64,000 nt of DNA from NCBI GenBank assembly GCA_034180415.1, contig JAXFOK010000059.1:97724-161723 (forward strand), written 5' to 3'. Positions 1-9,166 of this stretch are shown here, in pieces. A program made the position numbers and the translations under genes. Each line of letters starts with the position of its first letter. Position 1 is the first letter of the stretch. The DNA is from CAKMMH01 sp927798255 (lineage in GTDB: Bacteria; Bdellovibrionota_C; UBA2361; CAKMMH01). The notes below the pieces were generated by a model, which did no database searches, was not told where the DNA came from, and saw nothing but the letters and a program-made list of their open reading frames with translations.

Positions 1-130
1 AAATTGGATCTAAAATTTATGATATTTAATTTATTTAATTGATATTTTTGAATTTTTTTTGCAATTACCACATTAATTGAAGCCTTAAAAACAACAAGTA
101 AAAAGGCATCTAATAGCAAAAATTTAACTA

Positions 131-262
131 GAAAAATCTCGAAAAATAAACTAAACGCTAAGAAAATTAGGCATTTTAAAAAAGTGCACGGAGCTGTAAC
201 TATTAGTACTGCAAGTACGATATTTTTAAAATAACTAAAGTAGTTTTTGATGCATCTCTTAA
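131..262. repeat. Degenerate copy of the GATGCATC palindromic element (copy A)
   Basis: This stretch matches copy B just downstream through the GGCATTTTAAAA block, the CACGGAGCTGTA...TAGTAC tip, the GATATTTTTAAAATAAC block and the TTTTTGATGCATCTC end. Its left arm has decayed, so the palindrome no longer closes. The rest of the 1-290 stretch shows no convincing coding sequence. Confidence 0.6.
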
Positions 263-291
263 GTATTGTAATTTTTCTCAAATCCGCTTTG

Positions 292-417
292 GAAAAATGA
301 GAGAGGCGCAAAAAATACAAGGCATTTTAAAAAGAGCGCACGGAGCTGTACTAATAGTACAGCGAGTACGATATTTTTAAAATAACGTAGTAGTTTTTGA
401 TGCATCTCTCATTTTTC
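292..417. repeat. Palindromic element, copy B, overlapping the rarA stop codon
   Basis: The outer arms GAAAAATGAGAGA and TCTCTCATTTTTC are exact reverse complements. Inside lie GAGGCGCAAAAA on the left and TTTTTGATGCATC on the right, with a small hairpin tip (GTACTAATAGTAC). The rarA stop codon lies within the right arm, so the element forms the 3' end of that gene. Whether it acts as a transcription terminator is inference. Confidence 0.8.
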
Positions 418-1659
418 CTCCTTGAGCCATAAGAAGCGTTCCTTAATAGTCTTCTCATACCCCCTATTCGACGGTTCATAAAACTCTTCATTTTTAAGCC
501 TATCAGGAAGATATTGCTCATCAGGAACGTAGCCTTTAGGAAAATCGTGAGGATAATTATAGCCTTTTGAGTATCCTAGCTCTTTCATAAGTTTTGTAGG
601 AGCATTCACAAGATGAAGAGGAACTTTTTCGTTTGGATATTTTTTAACAGCGTCTATTGCTTTATGCATCGCAAGGTAACTTCTATTTGATTTTGGAGCA
701 GAAGCTAAATAAGTAATACAGTGTGCAATTACTTCTCTTGCTTCTGGCATTCCTATTTTTTCAAATGCAGTCAAAGTTGCAACTGAAATTTCTAAAGCTC
801 TTGGGTCAGCATTTCCTATATCTTCAGAAGAAAACACTATCATTCTTCTAATTAAAAATCTTGGATCTTCCCCTGATTCTAATATCCGAAATCCCCAGTA
901 AAGAGCGCCAGATGGAGAAGAGCCTCTTAAACTTTTAATAAAGGCAGAAATTAAGTTGTAATGTTCATCTCCTTGTTTATCGTATATAAAACTAATTGCA
1001 TTTTTTAAAAAACTTTTTACATCATCTAGTGAATTTTTTTTTGTTTTACTAAAAGATTCTATAAGATTTAAAAGCTTTCTAGCATCTCCTAAAGATGAAG
1101 ATGCAAATAATTTCTTAGACTCGTCATCTAGTGTTATTTTTAAATATTCAAGAGCATTATCTAAAATTTCTATTAATTCATCTTCACTTAAGGCTTCTAA
1201 TTTTATAACTCTACATCTTGATAAAAGCGCAGAATTAACGCTAAAAGAAGGGTTTTCAGTAGTAGCACCAATAAGTGCAATCGTCCCGTCTTCTACATGA
1301 GGTAAAAGTGCATCTTGCTGAGATTTATTAAAACGGTGAATTTCATCGATAAATAAAATTGTAAGACCGTTATAATTTTTTGCTCTATCTACAATTTCTC
1401 TTATTTCTTTTACGCCTCCAAGAACCGCAGAAAAAGGCACAAATGAGCAATTAAATGTGTTTCCAATAATGCGCGCAAGAGTAGTTTTTCCGCATCCTGG
1501 CGGGCCCCATAAAATAAGAGAAGGAAGGCTTCCTTCTTTGCTCATTAAAATTTTTAAAAGCTCTGGGTCGATGTTTGAAAGCCCCTTCATCTTTTCAAAG
1601 CTTTCAGGACGTAAGAAATCAGCCAAGGGCCTTATTTTATTATTTACAAAACTTTGCAT
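409..1659 (-). CDS. rarA: Replication-associated recombination protein A (RarA/MgsA AAA+ ATPase)
   Basis: AAA+ ATPase of the clamp-loader group that acts at stalled replication forks with SSB and the replisome. Visible motifs are Walker A GPPGCGKTT (about 52-60), Walker B LFIDEIH (102-108), sensor 1 GATTENP (131-137) and the arginine-finger region SALLSRC (143-149). The C-terminal half carries the family's MgsA-type oligomerisation region with SDPRALE-like and HDFPKGY-like blocks. Length 416 aa is normal for the family. The gene lies 17 nt downstream of the M20 peptidase gene on the same strand, so they are probably co-transcribed. Its stop codon sits inside a palindromic repeat arm. The family call is firm; the exact cellular role is taken from characterised homologues. 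Confidence 0.96.
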   Translation of the reverse strand: MQSFVNNKIRPLADFLRPESFEKMKGLSNIDPELLKILMSKEGSLPSLILWGPPGCGKTTLARIIGNTFNCSFVPFSAVLGGVKEIREIVDRAKNYNGLTILFIDEIHRFNKSQQDALLPHVEDGTIALIGATTENPSFSVNSALLSRCRVIKLEALSEDELIEILDNALEYLKITLDDESKKLFASSSLGDARKLLNLIESFSKTKKNSLDDVKSFLKNAISFIYDKQGDEHYNLISAFIKSLRGSSPSGALYWGFRILESGEDPRFLIRRMIVFSSEDIGNADPRALEISVATLTAFEKIGMPEAREVIAHCITYLASAPKSNRSYLAMHKAIDAVKKYPNEKVPLHLVNAPTKLMKELGYSKGYNYPHDFPKGYVPDEQYLPDRLKNEEFYEPSNRGYEKTIKERFLWLKEEK

Positions 1660-1676
1660 TAAAAAACTACCAATTA

Positions 1677-3080
1677 TTATTCATTAAATGCCAATTCTTT
1701 TGAAAGAAATAAATACGCAAAATAAAATCCATTTTCAAATTGAGTAAGAGAAAACGATTCATTGTCTGCATGAATATTATCTTCTTTTAAACCAAAGCCA
1801 ACAAGAACTGGCTCATGTTTTGAAAATTTTGATAAGTCTGAGACAATTGGTATCGAACCTCCCTCATAACTAAAATTAAAATTACCACTGTAAATTTCTT
1901 TAATAACATTTTTGGCTCTATTTATAGCTTTACCATCTCTTGGAATACTTAAAGCAACAGCACCATCCTCTACTCTCTTAACTTCAAGTTTTAACCCCGT
2001 TTTATGTTCTCTTTCTAAATGAGCTTTAATAAGATTTACGATTTCTTCTGGGTCTTGTTTATCAACAAGTCTTACCGAAACTCTAGCTTTTGCAAAAGGA
2101 GGAATTGAGTTTGAAATATCCTCTTCATTTTTAGGTCCTGATGTCATATAAAGAACATCAATTGTAGGTCTAGCTCCGGCCCTTACGTTTCCATTTTTTA
2201 TATATTGCTCTCCCCCTGTTGGTTTTACACCTGTAATTTTAAAAATTTCATCTTCATCAAATGGAGCGATATCATTTACAGGAATTTCACTTAAATCTTT
2301 AACATTATCATAAAATCCTTTTACGGTAACTTTTCCCTCTTTATCATAAAGAGATGAAATAAGTTTACATAATTCTACCGCTGGATTGCTTAGCATTCCC
2401 CCAAATGTCCCAGAGTGAACACCAGTGTTTGCACCTTTAAGAGTTATTTCAAAAGCACAAATTCCTCTTAGTCCTAAAATTATAGTTGCTAAATCTTTAC
2501 TTGTACTTTCACTATCGCAAACATACAAATAATCACACTCAAGTTCTTTTTCCATTGATAAAAGAAGCTCAGTTGTGTTTTGACTTCCACACTCTTCCTC
2601 ACCATCAATCACAAATTTAATATTAAATCCTATATTTTTAGACTCAATTAAACTTTTAATTGCGCAAATTACATAGCAAATTTGCCCCTTATCATCATGC
2701 GCTCCCCTTGCATATACGCGTTCTCCTTTAAGTGTAGGAGTAAAAGGCGGCGTGTCCCAATTTTTTTCAATTACTGGTTGTACATCATAGTGGCCATAAA
2801 TTAGAACAGTTGGAGCATCATCTGAGACTTTATATTTACCATAAACAATACTATTTCCATTTGTTGTAATAATTTTACTTTCTAAACCAATTTTTAATAA
2901 CCATTCGTTAAAAAACTTAGCGCATCTATCACTCTGTGCATTATAATTTGAATCAAGACTAATGCTCGGAATTTTTAAAGCCTCCATATACTCATGTATG
3001 AAAGCATCTTTATTTGCTTTAAAAGTATCTTTAGCAGTATTTAAAATAATGTTTCTATTTTTTAGTGATTCATTGCCCAT
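1677..3080 (-). CDS. M20 family metallopeptidase (dipeptidase-like)
   Basis: Cytosolic di-zinc exopeptidase of the M20/M25/M40 group, probably a dipeptidase. Zinc-ligand motifs are in order: GHYDVQP (96-102, first His/Asp), GAHDDKG (126-132, bridging Asp) and the catalytic EE in EEECGS (161-166). A dimerisation lid region with GVHSGTFGG follows around residues 225-235, and a C-terminal zinc-ligand His occurs in the NIHADNE block near residue 440. At 467 aa the length is normal. There is no signal peptide. It is upstream of rarA in a likely two-gene transcript. Substrate specificity cannot be read from sequence; CNDP-type dipeptidase is the closest resemblance I recognise. Confidence 0.92.
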   Translation of the reverse strand: MGNESLKNRNIILNTAKDTFKANKDAFIHEYMEALKIPSISLDSNYNAQSDRCAKFFNEWLLKIGLESKIITTNGNSIVYGKYKVSDDAPTVLIYGHYDVQPVIEKNWDTPPFTPTLKGERVYARGAHDDKGQICYVICAIKSLIESKNIGFNIKFVIDGEEECGSQNTTELLLSMEKELECDYLYVCDSESTSKDLATIILGLRGICAFEITLKGANTGVHSGTFGGMLSNPAVELCKLISSLYDKEGKVTVKGFYDNVKDLSEIPVNDIAPFDEDEIFKITGVKPTGGEQYIKNGNVRAGARPTIDVLYMTSGPKNEEDISNSIPPFAKARVSVRLVDKQDPEEIVNLIKAHLEREHKTGLKLEVKRVEDGAVALSIPRDGKAINRAKNVIKEIYSGNFNFSYEGGSIPIVSDLSKFSKHEPVLVGFGLKEDNIHADNESFSLTQFENGFYFAYLFLSKELAFNE

Positions 3081-3198
3081 AAGCTACATGCTCCGTAAAA
3101 AAATAATATTTTATATATATTACTTCTTGTCCTTAAAGAATTAAAGATATAATATAGTTAAAATAGTATCTTTTTATAAGTTTTAGGAGCGTTAAAAG

Positions 3199-3729
3199 AT
3201 GAAAAAAATTTATGTTTTAGTTATATTTTTAGCTTTAAGTTTCAATTTAACCGGTTGTTCTATATTTGGTTCAGGTTCCGATTCAGACGATGGTATGGGT
3301 GGAAATAGAATTGATTCAATTTCAGAACAAGAATTAAATAGCAAGTTTGCTAATCGTTTTGGTGATGGTTCAGTTCCTTCTGCAGAAGGAGACAATCTTT
3401 TTAGAGATTTAAGATTTGGTTATGATTCTTCAAAAATTTCAGATGAATCTAGACAAGATTTAGATTATAACATTGAAATTTTAAAAACTAATCCAAATAT
3501 TTATGTTCAACTTGAAGGACACTGTGACGAAAGAGGAACAGCTGAATATAATATGGCTCTTGGTGAAAAAAGAGCAAATTCTATTTATGAAGCTTTAATT
3601 ATGTATGGAATTGCACCTAATAGATTAACAACTATTAGCTATGGCGAGGAAGTTCCTTTAGATAACGCTCAAACTGAAGCTGCTTATGCAAAAAACAGAC
3701 GTGTTCATTTTTCTGCATACACTAAGTAA
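3199..3729 (+). CDS. pal: Peptidoglycan-associated lipoprotein Pal
   Basis: Outer-membrane lipoprotein that tethers the outer membrane to peptidoglycan as part of the Tol-Pal system. A lipoprotein signal peptide ends in the lipobox LTGC with Cys20 as the acylated residue. A Ser/Gly/Asp-rich linker leads to an OmpA-like peptidoglycan-binding domain (about 65-176) with the Pal signature EGHCDERG (106-113) and C-terminal KNRRVHF. The start ATG is preceded by a good AGGAG site about 9 nt upstream. The 176-aa length fits the family. No tol genes are adjacent here. A strong hairpin terminator follows directly. Confidence 0.96.
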   Translation: MKKIYVLVIFLALSFNLTGCSIFGSGSDSDDGMGGNRIDSISEQELNSKFANRFGDGSVPSAEGDNLFRDLRFGYDSSKISDESRQDLDYNIEILKTNPNIYVQLEGHCDERGTAEYNMALGEKRANSIYEALIMYGIAPNRLTTISYGEEVPLDNAQTEAAYAKNRRVHFSAYTK

Positions 3730-3738
3730 TTAAATATA

Positions 3739-3776
3739 TTAACCAATTCATTATTTTAAAATAATGAGTTGGTTAA
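3739..3776 (+). terminator. Hairpin terminator after pal
   Basis: Two 19-nt arms starting TTAACCAA and ending TTGGTTAA are complementary at 18 of 19 positions with essentially no loop, beginning 9 nt after the pal stop codon. The T-tract after it is short, so termination strength is uncertain. Confidence 0.75.
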
Positions 3777-3887
3777 TTATCATGTTATCCTCCTTACATA
3801 TCCATATTTATTCCCTTTATCATTTTCTCATTTCATCATAAACTTTTGATTTTTTATAAATAATCATTTAAAATTGCTAACTCATAT

Positions 3888-5816
3888 ATGACATTAAATA
3901 ATGATAGTAAAAAACATATACTAAATTTCGTAAATTTCCCAAGTGATATCAAAAATTTTAATATAGATGAACTTAAAGAATTATCACAAGAACTTAGAGA
4001 AGAAATCATAAATAAAATCTCACTTTGTGGAGGTCACTTTGCATCAAGCCTTGGGGTTACAGAGTTAACTGTTGCACTTCACTATTTTTTTGATACACCA
4101 AACGATAAATTAATTTGGGATGTAGGGCATCAAGGATATATTCATAAACTCTTAACAGGAAGAAAACACGATATTGCTAACATAAGAAGAAAAGGACATA
4201 TTAGTGGTTACTTAAAAAGAGATGAAAGTGAGTATGATACCTTTGGAAGTGGTCACGCGGGAAATAGTATTTCTGCAGCTGTTGGCATCGCAGAAAGCCT
4301 TAAAAAAGACGACAAACCTTATAGTGTAATTCCGATTATAGGTGACGCCTCGATATCTTCTGGTATGTGTTTTGAAGCACTAAATAATGCTGGGGCATTA
4401 AAACTAGATAATTTAATTGTCGTTTTAAATGATAATGAAATGGCAATTTCGGAAAATGTAGGTGCACTAAAATGGGTATTAAATAGAGGAAGTGTTTCTA
4501 GTATTCCTACAAAATTAAGAGCCAAAATTAAAAAACTTTATCATAAAGGATATATTCCAGAAATTCTTTATAAAATTTTTGACAGGATTGAAACTTCATG
4601 TAAAGGTATAATTTCAAGCCCAGCGATGCTTTTTGAAAGTTTTGGATTTAGGTATATTGGCCCAGTTGATGGGCATGACATTCAAAAACTTCTAATGGCT
4701 TTTAAAATTGCAAAAACTCAAGACAAACCTGTTCTCTTACATGTAAAAACCATTAAAGGAAAAGGATTTAAAGAAGCCGAGAAAAATCCTACAAAATGGC
4801 ACGCATGTCCCCCATTTTTTCCAGCAAATGGCAAGGCAAGAAATATAAAAGAGAAACTTATTCCAACTTACACAGAGATTTTTGCAAACACTGTAAATAA
4901 ACTTATAAAAAATAATAAAAATGTAGTTGCGATAACCGCTGCTATGTTAACAGGTACAGGGCTTAATAAGGTAAAGGAAAATTATCCAGAAAATGTATAT
5001 GATGTAGGAATTTGTGAAGAACATGCAGTAACTTTCGCTGGAGGGCTTGCAACAGAGGGTAAAATACCAATTGTTACAATTTACTCAACATTTTTACAAC
5101 GTGCTTTTGACCAAATCATCCACGACATTGCACTTCAAAATCTTCCCGTTATTTTTGCCTTAGATAGAGCAGGATGCGTTGGAGCAGATGGTGAAACACA
5201 CCAAGGAGCTTTTGATATATCTTATATGCGCTTTATCCCTAATATGATTTTAATGGCACCAAGAGATGAAAATGAACTTCAAAATATGGTTTACTCTGCG
5301 ACAAAATATGGAAAACCTACTGCAATTCGTTATAAAAGAGGAGATGCAGAAGGAATAAAATTAGATGATGATTTTACATTTATCCCTATTGGTAAAGGTC
5401 AAATTACACAAAGAGGTGAAAAAGTTTTAATTATATCTTATGGAAGCGTATATAGCATAGTAAAAGAAGCTTGCGATAAAATTTATGAAGAAACAGGTAT
5501 TTTTCCTAGCATTATTGATGCAAGATTTGCAAAGCCTCTTGATAGCGATTTATTAATTAAAGAAATTAAAAATCATGAAATAATTTGCACAGTTGAAGAT
5601 TCAAGTTTAATTGGCGGATTTGGAAGTGCAGTTTTAGAATTAATCTCAGAAAATAATTTACAAGTATCTATAAAAAGATTTGGTATTCAAGACATATTTA
5701 TTCCTCATGGAACACAAAAAGAACAATACGAATTTTGTAATTTTTCAGCAGATAAAATTTATACTTACATATTAAGTAAAATTAAGCATTTTGTGTTATA
5801 TAAAAAGGCAAATTAA
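3888..5816 (+). CDS. dxs: 1-deoxy-D-xylulose-5-phosphate synthase
   Basis: Thiamine-diphosphate enzyme that condenses pyruvate and glyceraldehyde 3-phosphate, the first step of the MEP isoprenoid pathway (ispG of the same pathway is at 26.3-27.4 kb). Diagnostic blocks are GGHFASSLG (48-56), DVGHQGY (78-84), SGHAGNS (121-127), the ThDP/Mg site GDAS...NDNEM (152-185), CEEHAVTFAGG in the Pyr domain and GADGETHQGAFD. Length 642 aa is slightly above the usual 620. The canonical GDG of the ThDP motif reads GDA, a conservative but uncommon change. No clear ribosome site precedes the ATG at 3888. The gene is on the same strand as pal but separated by its terminator. Confidence 0.96.
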   Translation: MTLNNDSKKHILNFVNFPSDIKNFNIDELKELSQELREEIINKISLCGGHFASSLGVTELTVALHYFFDTPNDKLIWDVGHQGYIHKLLTGRKHDIANIRRKGHISGYLKRDESEYDTFGSGHAGNSISAAVGIAESLKKDDKPYSVIPIIGDASISSGMCFEALNNAGALKLDNLIVVLNDNEMAISENVGALKWVLNRGSVSSIPTKLRAKIKKLYHKGYIPEILYKIFDRIETSCKGIISSPAMLFESFGFRYIGPVDGHDIQKLLMAFKIAKTQDKPVLLHVKTIKGKGFKEAEKNPTKWHACPPFFPANGKARNIKEKLIPTYTEIFANTVNKLIKNNKNVVAITAAMLTGTGLNKVKENYPENVYDVGICEEHAVTFAGGLATEGKIPIVTIYSTFLQRAFDQIIHDIALQNLPVIFALDRAGCVGADGETHQGAFDISYMRFIPNMILMAPRDENELQNMVYSATKYGKPTAIRYKRGDAEGIKLDDDFTFIPIGKGQITQRGEKVLIISYGSVYSIVKEACDKIYEETGIFPSIIDARFAKPLDSDLLIKEIKNHEIICTVEDSSLIGGFGSAVLELISENNLQVSIKRFGIQDIFIPHGTQKEQYEFCNFSADKIYTYILSKIKHFVLYKKAN

Positions 5817-5825
5817 AATATTGCA

Positions 5826-5905
5826 TTCAGCATCAGTTATCAGTAATCAGCTTCAAAAGATTATCTGACTTCGATACCACCCTACTCGTTACCCGCTTCT
5901 TGTTA
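5826..5905. repeat. Degenerate 7-bp-period repeat, site H1
   Basis: Short tract of heptads such as CAGTTAT and CAGTAAT followed by CAGCTTC, then a decayed part with ACCC and GTTACCCGCTTCTTGTTAC. It fills the gap between the convergent dxs and glycosyltransferase genes. Confidence 0.65.
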
Positions 5906-5927
5906 CTTATAATCAGATTCACTCGAA

Positions 5928-7421
5928 CTAATACAAAAACTTTATTATCTTATAATTTGTATATTTATAACCGCTCTTTCTTGCAAGACGTTGCCAATTG
6001 CGCTTTTTATCTCTATAACCAAGAATTAAATACTTATAATTTTTGTTGCTTATTAAATTAGATAAATCATTTTCTGAATAGTAAACTTTATACTTAATCA
6101 AATCTTCTTTTGATAATTTATGCGCAATGTTTCTTGCAAAATGGTTTTCAAGCCCTTTAATACTTTTTGCTTTCATTCCAATTAAATATCCAGGCCATGA
6201 TGAAAAAACCTTCAAGCTTCCTTTTCCCTCTTTAAAATATAAACGTGATGCAATATTTTCTATTTGCGCATCTAAATTCTTAGGACGCCATAGCGTTCGA
6301 TTTTTTCTTATGTAAATACCAGAAACATTTATGCCATTAAACGCGTATCTTTGAACTTCTACAAAAAAATTAATTATATAAATCGCAAGTATAATATTTG
6401 TTAAAAACTTATATACCTGTTTATTTAAATAGCTCTCATTATTTGTAAATAAATATATAATCAAAAAAGGAACAACAACTGAAAAATATTGTGAAAAAAC
6501 TGGCGTCGGTAAAAAAGAAATTATAAACAATATACAAGTTAGGTAGAAATAAATATTTTTAAAATCAAATCTCTTTATAAACATCATGCAAAATAGGAGT
6601 ATAAATTGAATGCTAATATCACCTGTATTTTTCACTCCATGGAAAAATGAACAAAATGTATTAAACTTTTGATGGAATCCTGTTATTAGACCTGCCCTAT
6701 TCCTAAGTGAATGATATGTTAAATTATTAAATATAAATTCATCAAAGTATGAAAATAACATGTATAGAGATGGCAAAATCCCTATAAAATTACCAAGGAG
6801 TAACATATAAAAATTGCTCTTACTTAACTTTTTACTATTACATAAGAATATAAAAGCAATAAATACTAACTCACAAACTACAAAATAACTTCTTATTTGA
6901 AATACAATTGACAATAAAAATCCAATAATAAAAAATTTATATCTAAATTTACTTTCATATACTCTTAAAGCTAAAAGCATAAAAAATACAGAAAGTGAGT
7001 AATTTTTTATAATAGTAAAATATCCTATAACTAAATCAGATGTTATATATATAATAACTCCTAAGGCTGCATTAAAAGTGTTTGATTTTTTCCTAATTAT
7101 ATCAAAAAGCAAAGCTCCTATACCTGTTGCAATGATGGCTGAAAATAATCTAAAAGCTTGCCATGATTCACCTATGACGTAATTAAAAGAAGCTAAAAAA
7201 TAAGGGTGTAAAAATGCTTGAGGAAAAAAGAAATCTTTATAAGGAACTTTGCCATCTAATATTGCCTTACTAGCATATGCAAAATACCCTTCATCACCTG
7301 TTATAAATCTTAAATCAACACATAAGATATAAAAATATATAAGTAATGCTATTAGCACTATATTTGAATTTATAACTTGAAATATTTTCTGAGCTATTGA
7401 TTTTAATAAATTATTTTTCAT
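5928..7421 (-). CDS. Polytopic membrane glycosyltransferase, PMT/ArnT (GT39-like) superfamily
   Basis: Integral membrane protein of 497 aa with many hydrophobic segments. The first extracytoplasmic loop carries the acidic motif GDEGYFAYA (42-50) followed by PYKDFFFPQ, which is the lipid-linked-sugar glycosyltransferase signature of the PMT_2/ArnT group. A soluble C-terminal domain follows from about residue 400. Such enzymes transfer sugars from polyprenyl-phosphate donors to lipid A, cell-wall polymers or proteins; the acceptor cannot be told here. The start overlaps the end of the IscU-type gene by 11 nt, implying translational coupling, although the functional link is not obvious. Confidence 0.8.
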   Translation of the reverse strand: MKNNLLKSIAQKIFQVINSNIVLIALLIYFYILCVDLRFITGDEGYFAYASKAILDGKVPYKDFFFPQAFLHPYFLASFNYVIGESWQAFRLFSAIIATGIGALLFDIIRKKSNTFNAALGVIIYITSDLVIGYFTIIKNYSLSVFFMLLALRVYESKFRYKFFIIGFLLSIVFQIRSYFVVCELVFIAFIFLCNSKKLSKSNFYMLLLGNFIGILPSLYMLFSYFDEFIFNNLTYHSLRNRAGLITGFHQKFNTFCSFFHGVKNTGDISIQFILLFCMMFIKRFDFKNIYFYLTCILFIISFLPTPVFSQYFSVVVPFLIIYLFTNNESYLNKQVYKFLTNIILAIYIINFFVEVQRYAFNGINVSGIYIRKNRTLWRPKNLDAQIENIASRLYFKEGKGSLKVFSSWPGYLIGMKAKSIKGLENHFARNIAHKLSKEDLIKYKVYYSENDLSNLISNKNYKYLILGYRDKKRNWQRLARKSGYKYTNYKIIKFLY

Positions 7422-7941
7422 AACTTATATGACAGCAATTATGTGTATTACTTCCTTTAGAAATACAATCTTTTTCACACTTTTGGCAATCAGGAGTCTT
7501 GTAATGTCCTTGTAAATAATCATTTAACGCTTTTTGCACTGCTTCCCAACCTAACATGGCGCATTTTATTCTTGCAGAAAATTTTCTAACGCCAGAAAGT
7601 GCGACTAAATCCCCTAACTCGTTTAACTCATCATCTTGTTTTTCACCTTTTAACATTTTTTGATAAAGCTCAAAAAGCTCTTTTGCTTCACTTATACTCT
7701 TTCCTTCTAAAAGCTCACACATCATTGAAGCGGCCGCTTGACTAATAGAGCATCCTTTTCCAGAAAAAACAATTTTCTTGATTTTATCGTCTTCTATTTT
7801 TACACATAAATCAATCTGATCACCACAAAGAGGATTAAAAAGTTTAGCCCCAGCGTCCTTATCTTTCATACAACCAAAGCATCTAGGATTTTGAAAATGA
7901 TCAACAATTATATCTTGATATAAATCTTCTAATTCACTCAT
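7411..7941 (-). CDS. sufU: Iron-sulfur cluster assembly scaffold IscU/SufU-like, with Cys-rich tail
   Basis: Fe-S assembly scaffold or sulfur-transfer protein. The three conserved Cys are in NPLCGDQ (C39), GKGCSIS (C64) and RIKCAMLGW (C127). The insertion between the second and third Cys (about 85-110) and the GDQ Asp resemble SufU more than classical IscU. An unusual C-terminal extension after residue 145 carries five more Cys (152, 155, 159, 169, 170) in CxxC and CC arrangements, suggesting an extra metal site. A good AAGGTG site precedes the ATG. No sufBCDS genes adjoin. The symbol is by resemblance; it could be named iscU-like. Confidence 0.88.
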   Translation of the reverse strand: MSELEDLYQDIIVDHFQNPRCFGCMKDKDAGAKLFNPLCGDQIDLCVKIEDDKIKKIVFSGKGCSISQAAASMMCELLEGKSISEAKELFELYQKMLKGEKQDDELNELGDLVALSGVRKFSARIKCAMLGWEAVQKALNDYLQGHYKTPDCQKCEKDCISKGSNTHNCCHISYEK

Positions 7942-8059
7942 TTACACCTTGCATTTAATTAAATTTTTCTATTTTTCTATACATTATCAGTATTTAGTAT
8001 TATATTATAAATTATTCTTAATGTAAAAATTCTAAAAAAAAACTATAGGAAAGACGTAT

Positions 8060-8458
8060 ATGGACATACAAAACGATGATTCTTGCATATTATGTGGTAA
8101 AAATAATGAACATGGACTTAAGCTAAAATTTAATATGGATAAAGAAAAACAAATGTCCTATGCCTTTGTAAAAGTTTCTAAAATGTTTAATGGTTATAAT
8201 GGGATAGTTCATGGAGGAATAACTTGCGCACTACTTGATGAAGCGGGATTTTACGCTATTATGTCACAAGACATAATAACTGTCACAATGACCCTCAACA
8301 CTAAATTTAAGAAACCTGTACCTATTGATACCGACTTGTACTTAGAAGGACAAGTAATTGAAAAGCGCTCAAGAAGTGTTATAGCTAGCTCTAAAATTAT
8401 GCTAAATGGTACTGTACTAGCATCAGCTGTAGGTGAATATTTTATTAAAAAAAGTTAA
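8060..8458 (+). CDS. PaaI-type hotdog-fold thioesterase
   Basis: Protein of 132 aa with a single hotdog domain. The characteristic NGYNGIVHGGITCALLDEAG-like core (about 44-63) contains the HGG and the Asp/Glu that activates water in acyl-CoA thioesterases of the PaaI/YigI group. The N-terminus has a CxxC pair (SCILCGKNN), often seen in one branch of these proteins. An AGGAAAG site lies upstream of the ATG. The substrate is unknown. The gene stands alone between divergent sufU and a convergent unknown gene. Confidence 0.85.
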   Translation: MDIQNDDSCILCGKNNEHGLKLKFNMDKEKQMSYAFVKVSKMFNGYNGIVHGGITCALLDEAGFYAIMSQDIITVTMTLNTKFKKPVPIDTDLYLEGQVIEKRSRSVIASSKIMLNGTVLASAVGEYFIKKS

Positions 8459-8473
8459 GCTGACTAAAAGCTA

Positions 8474-9022
8474 TTAAGCTAGCTTATAAAGGATATATCT
8501 AAAGAAATATTCAAATGTGTTAATTGTTTTCTTACTTGCAACAATATCTATATCACATAGCGCGATCTCATCTTCTTTTTCTTTCTTTTTTTCTTCTTTT
8601 TTATCGTTAGTTTTTTTCTTATCTACAATTTTTACACTAGCATCTTCACTTGGTATTTCTCTTGGAAGTTTTTTAAACTTAAGATCATTTTTCACATCTC
8701 TTGCTTTAATTTCATTTTCAAAACAATTCTTATCACAAGAAAAAATGTAAGAAATATTTTTGTTATCATACTCAAGTTCTTTTAATAAACGTGTGAATAC
8801 GATTTTATCTTTTTCATCTAAAAATCTAGCTTCAACTTTTTGAGATTTTTCATCATTTGTGCTATTTTCAACATTAAGAACATAGCCTTGGTTGCAATTA
8901 TCCTCATTACAATACACATAAGCTTTATATCCAACTGGTAAGCTTGGTATGTTAATATACATCGGTACATATACAACTAGAAATAAAAAATTTACTGCTA
9001 CATAAATTATAAATTTTTTCAT
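8474..9022 (-). CDS. Unrecognised membrane-anchored protein with four paired cysteines
   Basis: I do not recognise this 182-aa protein. It begins with one hydrophobic segment (about 3-24) that could be an uncleaved anchor or signal. The following domain has two close cysteine pairs (CNEDNC and CDKNC), compatible with disulfides outside the cytoplasm. A highly charged Lys/Glu stretch (about 120-150) separates this from a short C-terminal hydrophobic end. It is convergent with the thioesterase gene and divergent from the HelD-like gene. No ribosome site is clear. Confidence 0.6.
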   Translation of the reverse strand: MKKFIIYVAVNFLFLVVYVPMYINIPSLPVGYKAYVYCNEDNCNQGYVLNVENSTNDEKSQKVEARFLDEKDKIVFTRLLKELEYDNKNISYIFSCDKNCFENEIKARDVKNDLKFKKLPREIPSEDASVKIVDKKKTNDKKEEKKKEKEDEIALCDIDIVASKKTINTFEYFFRYILYKLA

Positions 9023-9166
9023 AAAATAACACTTTATAAAAACTTGAAAAACTTCTAAACATAGCCAAAAGTTAATTAATAATTTTTATTAAACTTTTTA
9101 AACTATTTTACTTGATTTTAAAATAAATTAAAGGTTAAAATTAAAAACTTAAGGTTAGCAGACAAC

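Noticed and set aside
292..417. Integron attC-type site
   Set aside because: Stem-with-bulge architecture is similar, but there are no GTTRRRY/RYYYAAC core sites, no integrase gene and no cassette array.
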